Shown: one piece after another, positions 25,540 through 33,371 of the stretch | Position numbering within the stretch: the first letter of the stretch is position 1 | Layout: each line of letters opens with the position of its first letter | Assembly: GCA_964648215.1 (NCBI GenBank) | Contig: CAZYMF010000016.1 | Location: forward strand, 1-46,006 | Length of the DNA: 46,006 nt | Source: CAZYMF01 sp964648215 | GTDB taxonomy: Bacteria; Desulfobacterota; Binatia; HRBIN30; JACQVA1 | Reading direction: 5' to 3' | Translations under genes and position numbers: made by a program | The notes under the pieces: model-generated | Seen by the model: only the letters and a program-made list of their open reading frames with translations | What the model was told of the DNA's origin: nothing | Databases searched by the model: none

Positions 25540-26376
25540 TCACACCTCGAGGTTGTCGCTGGGGGCGGCGGGGGTTGCCGAATCGTCCCACTCGGGGCCT
25601 TTGGAACGAGCCAGCGTTCGCGGCCCCCAGATCACCGTGACGATCGCAGCCACGACCGCGACGATCAGGCCCGTGATTCGCGGGTCGTAATGGGAGCCGA
25701 AGTTCGGGAACATGAGCCAACTGACGTTGCTGCTGTCGTGAAACAGAATCGTGGCGAATACGCTCTTCCCGGTGTTGTTGTAGAGCCAGACGGTAAGGAT
25801 TCGTAGACCCACCGTGGCGAGACACCACCAGGCGATCCATGCCGGCGGGCGGTCTACCTGGAGCAACGGCACGGCGTGCCACGCCGCCCATACCAACCCC
25901 AGGAGAACGGCGGCGCGCAGCGCGCCCCAGCGCTCCTGCATCGGGTCGATGGCATAACCCGACCAGCCCAGCTCCTCACCCAGACCGGCGACAAAGAAGG
26001 CCACGAACATCACCAGTGCCGCCACGAGGGAGAGCCGCGGGGCGGGAAGCGGCAACCCCATCACGCGCATCAGCCCATACGCCAAGACCATCACCCCGGG
26101 CATGAGGAGAACGATCGGCACGTACCAGACCTTCGCCCGGATTCGCTCATGGTCGAAGGATCTCTTCAGCAGCCGGATCACACCCGCGCTCTTGTCCTCC
26201 CGGTACACGAGAATCGAAGCCGCCAGCAGCGGACAGAAGGCCATGAGCGCGCTCACCGGGAGGCCCGGCGCGAGGCGCAGCCCGGTCACGGAGCCGATCA
26301 CCCAGAACGGCAAAGAGAGCGCGAAGACCAGCAAGAAGAAGGTCAGAGGGGACCGGTTCGGCGACAGGACTGTCAT
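25540..26376 (-). CDS. CPBP family intramembrane metalloprotease-like protein
   Basis: 278 residues with about eight spans. The CAAX-protease/bacteriocin-processing (CPBP) motifs are E134-E135 in GEELGWSGYA, H167 in AAWHAVPLL, and H213/N217 in FHDSSNVSW. The usual EExxxR has Ser where Arg is expected (EELGWSGY rather than EELGWRGY), so activity may be altered. Family members process or give immunity to peptides. Divergent from the VOC gene by 137 bases. Confidence 0.85.
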   Translation of the reverse strand: MTVLSPNRSPLTFFLLVFALSLPFWVIGSVTGLRLAPGLPVSALMAFCPLLAASILVYREDKSAGVIRLLKRSFDHERIRAKVWYVPIVLLMPGVMVLAYGLMRVMGLPLPAPRLSLVAALVMFVAFFVAGLGEELGWSGYAIDPMQERWGALRAAVLLGLVWAAWHAVPLLQVDRPPAWIAWWCLATVGLRILTVWLYNNTGKSVFATILFHDSSNVSWLMFPNFGSHYDPRITGLIVAVVAAIVTVIWGPRTLARSKGPEWDDSATPAAPSDNLEV

Positions 26377-26513
26377 GGATGACGCTTTCTGCGGGCTTCT
26401 AGCGCAGGCCTCCGGCGTCGATCAACGCACGGCGTGCCTCACCGTCACCTTTCCGGTTGCCACCCGCCACGTGCGGTGAGACCATCGAAGCAAATCAGCA
26501 AAGAGGAGTCAGC

Positions 26514-26984
26514 ATGGCCACCAAACCGATTCCCGCGGGTTACGAGGCCGCTATCCCCTATCTCTCCGTCATCGATGCGGCCGGGGCAATCGCGTTCTAT
26601 CAGCGCGCATTCGGCGCCACGGAGCTGAGCCGCATGGTCGGTCCGGACGGGCGGGTCGGGCACGCCGAGATCAAGATCGGCAGCGCCTTGGTCATGCTCG
26701 CCGACGAGCACCCGGAGATCGGCTTCCGCAGCCCGAAGTCGCTGGGAGTGGAGCGCTCGCCGGTCGGCATCCATCTCTATGTCGGCGACGTCGACGCCGT
26801 GTACAAACGGGCGCTGGAAGCCGGCGGCACGTCGTTGCGAGAGCCGGCGGATCAGTTCTACGGCGACCGCAACGCGCAGCTCCAGGATCCTTCCGGACAC
26901 GTCTGGTTCCTCTCCACGCACAAGGAAGACGTCTCTCCGGAGGAGCTGCGCCGGCGCTTCGCAGCGCTGTCGCAGCAGAAGTGA
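26514..26984 (+). CDS. VOC family (glyoxalase/PhnB-like) protein
   Basis: 156 residues with two beta-alpha-beta-beta-beta units: AIPYLSVIDAAGAIAFYQRA, then GRVGHAEIKIGSALVMLADE, and a second unit VGIHLYVGDVDAVYKRALEA ending FYGDRNAQLQDPSGHVWFLS. This is the PhnB-like branch of vicinal oxygen chelate proteins; reaction unknown. The start at 26514 follows AGAGGAG; an in-frame TTG farther upstream is weaker. Confidence 0.88.
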   Translation: MATKPIPAGYEAAIPYLSVIDAAGAIAFYQRAFGATELSRMVGPDGRVGHAEIKIGSALVMLADEHPEIGFRSPKSLGVERSPVGIHLYVGDVDAVYKRALEAGGTSLREPADQFYGDRNAQLQDPSGHVWFLSTHKEDVSPEELRRRFAALSQQK

Positions 26985-27040
26985 TGAGGATCACCCGGCG
27001 CACAGGCGAGCAGACTGCTCGGCCTGCTCGCTTTGGCCAA

Positions 27041-27072
27041 CCTCGGTGCTCTCCGTGCCTCGGTGGTTCAGG
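27041..27072. repeat. CCTCGGTG octad repeat, lone copy
   Basis: Degenerate octads CCTCGGTG, CTCTCCGTG, CCTCGGTGG in the 145-base gap between the VOC and transglutaminase-like genes. Same type as the CACAGAGG family at 28806-28953, minus-strand orientation. Confidence 0.5.
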
Positions 27073-27129
27073 ATCTTCCGCTTCGGGCGGCAGGAGGCGA
27101 GACTCGCGACGACAGCGAGGCAAGTAACG

Positions 27130-28044
27130 ATGACGGATCAATCGAGCCCATGGCGCGAGGTACGGGACTACTACGCCAGCCCCGGGCCCTTCACCGATCT
27201 CACTGCGCACGCGGCACGGGTCGCCGCCCTGCCCCGCGCGTTGCCCGAGCTTTGCACCGTCGTCCAGGGCCTGATCGTGCACCCGTTTCTGGCCCAGCTC
27301 TACGGGCTCGACCCGACGGCGCTGCGCCAGGACGATCTACAAGTCCGCCGCGCCGCCGACATGGTCGACCGGATCCTCGCCTACGACCCGAGCCCGCTCG
27401 ACCAGCCGCGTCCACCGGCGCGGCGCTTCGTCGGCAACTGCCGCCATTTCAGCGTCCTGCTGTGCGCGTTCCTGCGCGCGCACGGCGTGCCGGCCCGCGC
27501 CCGCTGCGGCTTCGGGGCGTACTTCGAGCCGGGGCGCTTCGTGGATCACTGGGTGTGCGAGACCCGGGATGAAGTCACGGGGACGTGGCGGCTGGTCGAC
27601 GCCCAGCTCGATGCGCGCCAGCGCGATCTCTTCCACATCCAATTCGATCCCCTCGACGTTCCCCGCGATCGGTTTCTGGTCGCCGGCGACGCCTGGCAGC
27701 GTTGCCGCCGCGGGCAGACGGACGAGCAGCGCTTCGGCATCCTCGACATGTGGGGGCTGTGGTTCGTCCGCGGCAACGTGATGCGCGATCTCGCCGCCCG
27801 CGCCAAGCGCGAGCTGCTACCCTGGGACGGCTGGGGACCAATGGGCCCGAGCGACCCGACCGACCCGGACGAGCTGGCACTTCTCGACCGCGCCGCAGCG
27901 CTGACCCTCGCCGGCGACGAGCGACACGCCGACGTGCTGCGCTTCTATGCCGCGGAGCCGCGCCTGCGGGTTCCGCGCGTCATCACCAGCTTCGGGCCGG
28001 GCGGGGACGTGCCCGTCGACCTCGGCGACGGCGTCGAGAGCTGA
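27130..28044 (+). CDS. Transglutaminase-like cysteine protein
   Basis: 304 residues. A papain-like transglutaminase core is visible: C104 in VGNCRHFSVLLCAFLRAHG, H140 in RFVDHWVCE and D157 in WRLVDAQL, in the order and spacing of the family. The C-terminal 120 residues are not assigned. No signal peptide. Bacterial members are peptidases, amidases or cross-linkers. It is followed by a large hairpin repeat and is convergent with the oxidase operon. Confidence 0.82.
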   Translation: MTDQSSPWREVRDYYASPGPFTDLTAHAARVAALPRALPELCTVVQGLIVHPFLAQLYGLDPTALRQDDLQVRRAADMVDRILAYDPSPLDQPRPPARRFVGNCRHFSVLLCAFLRAHGVPARARCGFGAYFEPGRFVDHWVCETRDEVTGTWRLVDAQLDARQRDLFHIQFDPLDVPRDRFLVAGDAWQRCRRGQTDEQRFGILDMWGLWFVRGNVMRDLAARAKRELLPWDGWGPMGPSDPTDPDELALLDRAAALTLAGDERHADVLRFYAAEPRLRVPRVITSFGPGGDVPVDLGDGVES

Positions 28045-28060
28045 GCCACGGCGCGCAGCC

Positions 28061-28086
28061 GACACAGGTTGGAAGCCGGTGCCACC
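28061..28086. repeat. CACAGG-GGAAGCC dispersed repeat, copy 2
   Basis: GACACAGGTTGGAAGCCGGT continued by GCCACC, a diverged palindrome related to 16921-16942 and 41811-41838. It lies just after the transglutaminase-like stop codon. Confidence 0.5.
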
Positions 28087-28100
28087 CGAGGCTTCCGAAT

Positions 28101-28165
28101 CGTAGGGCGGGCACTGCCCGCCTTGCCCCGCGACGCCGCGCCCGGCGGGCGGTGCCCGCCCTACG
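28101..28165. repeat. Hairpin repeat with 22-base arms (GTAGGGCGGGCA...)
   Basis: Left arm 28101-28122 and right arm 28144-28165 are inverted copies with 21 of 22 matches, loop 21 bases. It sits between two convergent transcription units, where such a strong hairpin could end transcription from both sides even without a U tract. GTAGGGCGGGC-GCCCGCCCTAC elements are common REP-like repeats. Confidence 0.75.
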
Positions 28166-28203
28166 GAGCAATCGGGCATCGGGGCCATTGGATGTATGCC
28201 CCG

Positions 28204-28761
28204 TCAGCCGCGGCCGTTGCGGCGACCCAGTCGCTGATGGAGGAGGAACAACGCGACTACCAGAGGCGGCAGCACCAGATAGGGCCAGTAGGCCAACGGC
28301 GCCGGCAGTCGTGGCGCCGCTTCGAGCCGCTGCGAGATGCTCGCCTGGTCCTTGCCGTGCCGCACGGTGACGTGCAGATTCCACTCCCCAGGCAGTGGTA
28401 GCTCGACGAGCGTGGCGTAGAGGAGCTTGTTGGTCGCCTCCTTCCGGGTTGCGCTGGCCTCGACCGTCGCGCCACCGGTGCCGCCCTGCTCCAACCGTAT
28501 CGCCACCTGCGCGTCCAGGATCGGCTGCCGATCCGACCGCCCGCGTACCATCACGCTGATGTCCACCGGCCCGGCGCGAAACGGCGCGGGCGCCGTGAAC
28601 ACCGTGACCTCGAACGGCCCCGCCGGTCCGTTGAACCGCACCGTGCCGCCGTCGCCTCGGGCCGCGGTCGCCGCGGCGACGAGCAGCAGCCCCAGACCGA
28701 GAGTAGAGAGAAGGGAACGGAGAACCGGGAGCCGGGAATTCGGAATGGAGAACCGGCCCAT
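28204..28761 (-). CDS. FixH/YtkA-like membrane-anchored protein of the oxidase operon
   Basis: 185 residues: an N-terminal hydrophobic segment (about 15-35, LLSTLGLGLLLVAAATAARG), an extracytoplasmic beta domain (about 38-145, GPAGPFEVTVFTAPAPFRAG; VELPLPGEWNLHVTVRHG) and a C-terminal span (YWPYLVLPPLVVALFLL) with basic end. This resembles YtkA/FixH domains that act with copper handling in oxidase assembly. It is the last gene of the operon. The ATG at 28761 and the next 17 codons lie in repeat sequence, so the signal segment appears to be repeat-derived. Confidence 0.65.
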   Translation of the reverse strand: MGRFSIPNSRLPVLRSLLSTLGLGLLLVAAATAARGDGGTVRFNGPAGPFEVTVFTAPAPFRAGPVDISVMVRGRSDRQPILDAQVAIRLEQGGTGGATVEASATRKEATNKLLYATLVELPLPGEWNLHVTVRHGKDQASISQRLEAAPRLPAPLAYWPYLVLPPLVVALFLLHQRLGRRNGRG

Positions 28762-28800
28762 GTTGTCGCGACCCTCGGTCAGCGGCCCCTCCATTCCCTC
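28706..28800. repeat. GGAACCGG-type hairpin repeat, copy 2 (overlaps gene start)
   Basis: Left arm 28706-28758 (GGAACGGAGAACCGGGAG, GGAATGGAGAACCGGCC) and a shorter right arm 28779-28800 (GGCCCCTCCATTCCCTC) flank the loop catgttgtcgcgaccctcgg. The ATG of the FixH-like gene is at the arm-loop junction, and the left arm codes for its residues 2-18. Confidence 0.7.
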
Positions 28801-28805
28801 AACCT

Positions 28806-28953
28806 CGGACAGAAGATGCCGCGCCACAGAGGCGCCGAGGGCACAGGCGTCGGAGACAGAGCTTCATCGCAAGATCAACTCGACCGGAATGCAGATTGCT
28901 CTCGTGCTCTGAGATCTCTTCCTCTGTGACCTCTGTGCCTCTGTGGTGAGATA
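28806..28953. repeat. CACAGAGG octad repeat, inverted pair (overlaps gene end)
   Basis: Octads CCACAGAGG/CACAGAGG run at 28914-28953 on the minus strand and, more diverged, at 28806-28862 on the plus strand (CCACAGAGGCGCCGAGGGCACAGG). The right arm lies inside the 3' end of the CtaG-fusion gene and encodes its tail SPQRHRGHRG, a peptide often produced by this repeat. Confidence 0.75.
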
Positions 28954-31337
28954 TCGTTCGCGCCCGGGCTAGATTCCACCCCAGGTTCGACGACGCAAGC
29001 CGCGCGACCTACGGCAGCACCGGCCTCCGCCGGCATCATCCCGCGCATCTGCATCGGCTGGAAGACGATCCACACGCCGACGCCGTAGAGCATCACCGCC
29101 ACCGCGGCCCACGGCGCGAACAGCTTGAGGGCGCCGGCAACACGACGAAGATAGCTGCCGGCGATGCGCCAGCCCACGTAGAGGGACAGCAACAGTCCAC
29201 CGTCCAACAGAAGAAGCTCCAGCGGCACCACCCAGTCACGCCCCACGCCCGACGCGCTCAGCGCCCAGTCCGGTCTTCCCAAGCCGTAACCGAGGTCCAC
29301 CAGCACACGCTGGACGACCGGAACCGCCGTCGCCGCGCCGCTGAGCAGGTGGAAGAGAAAGTGCGCCGCCCACATGCCGAAGCCGAGCGGCACGAGCGCG
29401 AGGGCGAAGCGACAGCTGACCTCCTGCCATGACGCCCGCGTGCCGCTCCACACCCGCCCGAGGGCACCGCAGGCGATCGCCACGACGGGCGGGACGATCA
29501 CCAGCGCTCCGAGCAGCATGGCGGTAACAGCAGGAAGAACGGAGCTCCACGCGTGACGCAGCATCATCGCCTGCTCCCATCGCTGCACCGGCTCGACCAT
29601 CCCCGCGGCATTGGCAAAGGCGCCGAAGACCAGGACCAGGGCCAGCAACGCCACGTCGGGTCGCCGCGACAGCCGGCGCAGCGAGGCACGGGAGGGGTCG
29701 TGGATCAGGTCTCGTCCCGGCGGCACCGCGAGGATGCCGACGTTGTCGTGCGGGCACGCGTGAACGCAGTCGAGGCAGAAGGTGCAATCGAGGTTGCCGA
29801 CCTTCTCGGGCTGAAACAGGTCGAGCTCGCAGCCGCGCTCCCGTTCGTTGCCGCGGATGCAGTCGTGCGTCGTGCAACGGCGACAGATGTCCGGCTGACG
29901 CACGCCGACCTCGAGGGGCGAGACCAGCGACTGGACAAAATGAAACTGCCCGATCGGGCACACGTACTTGCAGAAGCTGGCGCCGCGAAAGAGGCCGTCG
30001 ACGACGAGCGAGGCGACGAAGTAGCCGACGGCGATCCACGCGGTCCACCACGGGCTGTCCCACAGACCGCAGGCCTCGTAGGCCCACAGGTAGAGCACCA
30101 GCAGCGCCACGGCGAGCCACTTGCTGCGCAGCGCCCGCGGCCACGACCAGCGCTGCGGCAGCAGCCGCCGCCCGACGGCGCGCGGCAGCATGAACGGGCA
30201 TGCCAGACAGAAGAGATTGCCGCCGGTGAGCAGCGCGATCACCACCAGCCCGCGCCAGTACGTCCACGGCAGCACGCCGGCTAGGTTCATCGGGCTCATC
30301 GGCGGCCCCCACAGACCGTCGGCGACGACGGCCGCCGCCAGCATCAGCATGAGCGCTTGCGCGGCGCGGCGGAAATGGCGCCAGCGCAGGACGGCACCGA
30401 CGACGGGCACGGCGAGAAGATCCCACCGCCCGCGCCGCGCGCCGGCACACTCGGTCGCCAGAAGCAACGGCGGGGCGGAAGCTTCCGTCCATGACCCGGC
30501 AAATCCGCCGGCGGAGCGCGCCTGCGGTGCATCGAGCAGATCGACGATCACCCACGACAGCAGCGCCAGCAGCACCAGCGAGCCCGGCACCCACATGATC
30601 GCCCCGGCGGTCGCCTGGTCGTCGAGCGCCGAGATGCCCCACAGCCGCGGCGCCAGCGCGTAGGTCGGGTAGATCACATGCCCGGAGAACGTGAACAGCG
30701 CCGAGAAGGCGGTGTTCTGAACGTTGGCCAGGAAGAGATAGGGAATCATCGCCCACCGCGGCCACAGCGGCCGGCTGGGCCAGGGCTGGATCACCGGCCA
30801 CCAGAAGAGCAGCGCGGTGGCGAAGAAGCACAGGTGCTCGGCCTGGTGCCAGAAGCGCGAACGCAGCGCCAGCTCGTAGAGAAACGGCAGGTGCCAGAGC
30901 CACGTCGTCACGACGAAGGAGATCCAGCACACCGCGGGATGGGAGAGGAAGCGCCCGAGCCGCCGCAGCGCCGGCGATGCCAGGAACGGCCCCATACCGG
31001 TCTTCAGGACGGGCTGCGGCAATCCGCGCAGCAGCGGCGTGACCGGCGCGCCCAGCCAGATGAGCGGCGGCGCCACCATCATCAGCAGGAGGTGCTGCAC
31101 CATGTGCACCTCCAGCAGCAGGCCGGCGAAGGCGTCGAGCGGGGAGACGATGGCCAGCAGCACGACGGCCAGGCCGCCCTCGAAGGCAACCAGGCGTCCG
31201 AGCCCGAAGCGTTGCGGCATCTGCCGGCGCAGCTGCCGCCAGCCGCGCGCGTAGATCGCCGCCGTCACCAACAGCGAAACGACCACCCACGGCTCGAAGA
31301 TCCACGATCGCAGCGCCGCTGCCGCCGCCGGGCTCAT
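28875..31337 (-). CDS. CtaG (caa3 assembly) fused to CcoG/FixG/NapH-like polyferredoxin
   Basis: 820 residues. Residues 1-270 are a CtaG_Caa3 domain with about seven spans (H78/H82 in EVHMVQHLLLMM; WLWHLPFLYELALRSRFWHQ), needed for caa3 oxidase assembly and copper insertion. Residues 300-600 are a FixG/NapH-like membrane Fe-S module: CxxCP (C377, C380), CxxxCP (C456, C460), C485/C488/C493/C503 and a 4Fe-4S site CxxCxxCxxxCP (C518, C521, C524, C528). Residues 600-770 are further spans. CcoG relatives reduce Cu(II) for cbb3 assembly. The fused tail 796-807 is repeat-encoded. It starts 12 bases after the cytochrome b stop. Confidence 0.82.
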   Translation of the reverse strand: MSPAAAAALRSWIFEPWVVVSLLVTAAIYARGWRQLRRQMPQRFGLGRLVAFEGGLAVVLLAIVSPLDAFAGLLLEVHMVQHLLLMMVAPPLIWLGAPVTPLLRGLPQPVLKTGMGPFLASPALRRLGRFLSHPAVCWISFVVTTWLWHLPFLYELALRSRFWHQAEHLCFFATALLFWWPVIQPWPSRPLWPRWAMIPYLFLANVQNTAFSALFTFSGHVIYPTYALAPRLWGISALDDQATAGAIMWVPGSLVLLALLSWVIVDLLDAPQARSAGGFAGSWTEASAPPLLLATECAGARRGRWDLLAVPVVGAVLRWRHFRRAAQALMLMLAAAVVADGLWGPPMSPMNLAGVLPWTYWRGLVVIALLTGGNLFCLACPFMLPRAVGRRLLPQRWSWPRALRSKWLAVALLVLYLWAYEACGLWDSPWWTAWIAVGYFVASLVVDGLFRGASFCKYVCPIGQFHFVQSLVSPLEVGVRQPDICRRCTTHDCIRGNERERGCELDLFQPEKVGNLDCTFCLDCVHACPHDNVGILAVPPGRDLIHDPSRASLRRLSRRPDVALLALVLVFGAFANAAGMVEPVQRWEQAMMLRHAWSSVLPAVTAMLLGALVIVPPVVAIACGALGRVWSGTRASWQEVSCRFALALVPLGFGMWAAHFLFHLLSGAATAVPVVQRVLVDLGYGLGRPDWALSASGVGRDWVVPLELLLLDGGLLLSLYVGWRIAGSYLRRVAGALKLFAPWAAVAVMLYGVGVWIVFQPMQMRGMMPAEAGAAVGRAACVVEPGVESSPGANDISPQRHRGHRGRDLRAREQSAFRSS

Positions 31338-31349
31338 GCCACTCGCCGC

Positions 31350-32813
31350 CTACGGCGCGCGCTGCGTCGCCGGTACCGCCGCGGGGCGCTCGACCGGCTC
31401 GTGCGCGGGGTGCATCGTCTCGAGAAAGGCGACGAGAGCGGTCACTTCGGCCGGGCTGAGGTGCTTGCCGTACGCCGGCATGTTCCCGCCTCCCTGGAGG
31501 ACCTGGCGGATGAGCTGATCCCGGGTGAGCCGCGTCGCCACGTCGTCCAGGGCCGGCCCGCGCCGGCCGCCGCGGCCGCCCAGGCTGTGGCAGTTGCGGC
31601 ACTGCTTTCCCTGCACCAGCAGCGCGCCCTGCAGCTCGAGCGGCGCGCGGCCCTTCACGTACTCCACCGGGATCGGCAGGCGGCTCCAGGCATTCATCAC
31701 CGGCGACCACGGCGACTGCTCGCCGAGGTCCGCCAGAGCGCCCAACGCCAGGAAAATCAGGATCACGCTGAGAACGGCCACCGGCCGGCGGCGAAAGCTG
31801 CGCTCGCCGGTGCCGGACAGCAGAGGCAGGGCGAGCAGCACGACGATCCCGATCACCGGCGCGGTGAGAATCAGGATCGTCTCCAGATACGGCGGCAGCA
31901 GAGCGAGAACGGAGAACAGCGAAAGGAAGTAGAAGTCCGGCCGCGGCACCGTCCGGATCAAGGTCGGGTCCGGCGGCCCGCCGGGCCCCTTGGGCCCGAA
32001 CAGTGCCGCGCAGGCCATGACCGTCAGGATCGTCAGGCCGGCGAAGAAGAGGTCCCGTTTGGCGGCGTCGGGAAAGAACGGCTCGCCGTCGCGCTCGAGC
32101 AGCGCCGCGTACTCGGCATCGTAGCGCTCCCGGCTCACCAGTCGGCCGGGCATTGGCCACTCGCTGATGCCCAGCCGCAGCACCAGCAGCAGGTGCAGGC
32201 CGACCAGAGCCAGCAAGAGGCCGGGGATGACGAAGACGTGGAGGGCAAAGAAGCGCGACAGCGTCTCGCCGCCGACGATCGGGCCGCCGAGCACCGCGTG
32301 CACCAGCCGCGCGCCGATCAACGGCGCGCGCCCCATCATCGCGGCGCCGATGCCGAGCCCCCAATAGGCGTCTTGATCCCAACGCAGCACCTGCCCGGTG
32401 AAGGCCATCCCCAGCGTCAGCAGCAGCAGGACCACGCCGACGATCCAGGTCAGCTCGCGCGGGTACTTGTAGGCGCCGAACAGGAAAACCTGCGCCATGT
32501 GAATGGTGATCAGCGCCACCATGAAGTTGGAGCCCCAGTAGTGCATGGCGCGCAGGAACCAGCCGAGAGCCTGCTCGTGGTTCAGGTACTCGAGGCTCTG
32601 CCACGCCTGGCCGGCCGAGGGGACGTAGACCAGGGCCAGACAGATGCCGGTGACGACCTGCAGGGCGAGAACGGTCAGCGTGGCGCTGCCGAAGACGTAC
32701 CACCAGCTCGCCGAGCTGCGCGGCACCGGATGCGCGATCAGCTCGTCGACCGCCGCCTTCAGCGGCAGCCGCCGCTCGAGCCACGCGCCGACGGATTGGA
32801 GCAGGCTCCTCAC
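31350..32813 (-). CDS. Cytochrome b with C-terminal heme c domain
   Basis: 487 residues. Eight spans of cytochrome b with bis-His heme pairs H91/H105 (14 apart) and H192/H207 (15 apart; b6f-like rather than bc1-like spacing). PDFYF (292-296) takes the place of PEWY at the quinol site. After the spans a short periplasmic cytochrome c domain carries CRNCH (C405, C408). Oxidises quinol and passes electrons to the Rieske centre and c heme. Start is GTG 32813, overlapping the Rieske TGA; upstream in-frame ATG would lie within the Rieske gene. Confidence 0.9.
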   Translation of the reverse strand: MRSLLQSVGAWLERRLPLKAAVDELIAHPVPRSSASWWYVFGSATLTVLALQVVTGICLALVYVPSAGQAWQSLEYLNHEQALGWFLRAMHYWGSNFMVALITIHMAQVFLFGAYKYPRELTWIVGVVLLLLTLGMAFTGQVLRWDQDAYWGLGIGAAMMGRAPLIGARLVHAVLGGPIVGGETLSRFFALHVFVIPGLLLALVGLHLLLVLRLGISEWPMPGRLVSRERYDAEYAALLERDGEPFFPDAAKRDLFFAGLTILTVMACAALFGPKGPGGPPDPTLIRTVPRPDFYFLSLFSVLALLPPYLETILILTAPVIGIVVLLALPLLSGTGERSFRRRPVAVLSVILIFLALGALADLGEQSPWSPVMNAWSRLPIPVEYVKGRAPLELQGALLVQGKQCRNCHSLGGRGGRRGPALDDVATRLTRDQLIRQVLQGGGNMPAYGKHLSPAEVTALVAFLETMHPAHEPVERPAAVPATQRAP

Positions 32814-33331
32814 ACCGGCTCCGAGAGCGTGGGAATCTGCCCGGCGCGCACCCACAGCTTGCCACCCTCGACCTTGTGCTCGTACTGGTACAAGCCGCGC
32901 GGCGGCGGCCCGGCGGCGTGAGCGCCGTTCTCGTAGAAGACGCCGCCGTGGCACGGACACATGAACAGACCCGACTCGGGGAACCAGCGCACCGGACAGC
33001 CGAGGTGCGTACAGTTGATGGCGAAGACCTGGAACTCATGGCCGCTCAGGCGGCGAACCCAGCAGGGAAGGCGCGCCGTCTTGCCGTCCCACGGCACCGC
33101 GAACGGGTTCTCGTACGTCGCCAGTCGCGTCTGGTGCTCGGGAAAGTCGTTCACCCCGCCGAGGGTGATCCACGCCTGCCACGCCTTGCGCCGCACCGGC
33201 GCCAGGACGTACCCGACCAGCGGCAGCACCACCAGCGCCGCCGCCACCACGTTCAGGACAATGCCCAGCTTGAGGAACAAGCTGCGGCGCGAAAGCGGTG
33301 GCGATTGTCTCTCCGTGGTCGGCTCAGGCAT
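32810..33331 (-). CDS. Rieske iron-sulfur protein
   Basis: 173 residues: an N-terminal TM anchor (about 20-45) after SRRSLFLK, then the Rieske fold with CTHLGC (C107, H109, C112) and CPCHGG (C125, C127, H128); the two outer Cys and two His bind the 2Fe-2S cluster and C112-C127 form the disulfide. Accepts an electron from quinol in the bc complex. The start at 33331 (MPEPTTERQS) is preferred over an ATG at 33409, whose first residues (AGFLFPVSRFLFLG) are translated hairpin repeat. Confidence 0.92.
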   Translation of the reverse strand: MPEPTTERQSPPLSRRSLFLKLGIVLNVVAAALVVLPLVGYVLAPVRRKAWQAWITLGGVNDFPEHQTRLATYENPFAVPWDGKTARLPCWVRRLSGHEFQVFAINCTHLGCPVRWFPESGLFMCPCHGGVFYENGAHAAGPPPRGLYQYEHKVEGGKLWVRAGQIPTLSEPV

Positions 33332-33371
33332 CGTCGTTGTTTCCCTTCTTCGGTCCGAAGAACAACCGAGG

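Noticed and set aside
28236..33039. Very long minus-strand frame across cytochrome b, CtaG fusion and Rieske genes
   Set aside because: Out of frame with the heme and Fe-S motifs that define the true genes; Arg/Ala/Gly-rich translation typical of a shadow frame.
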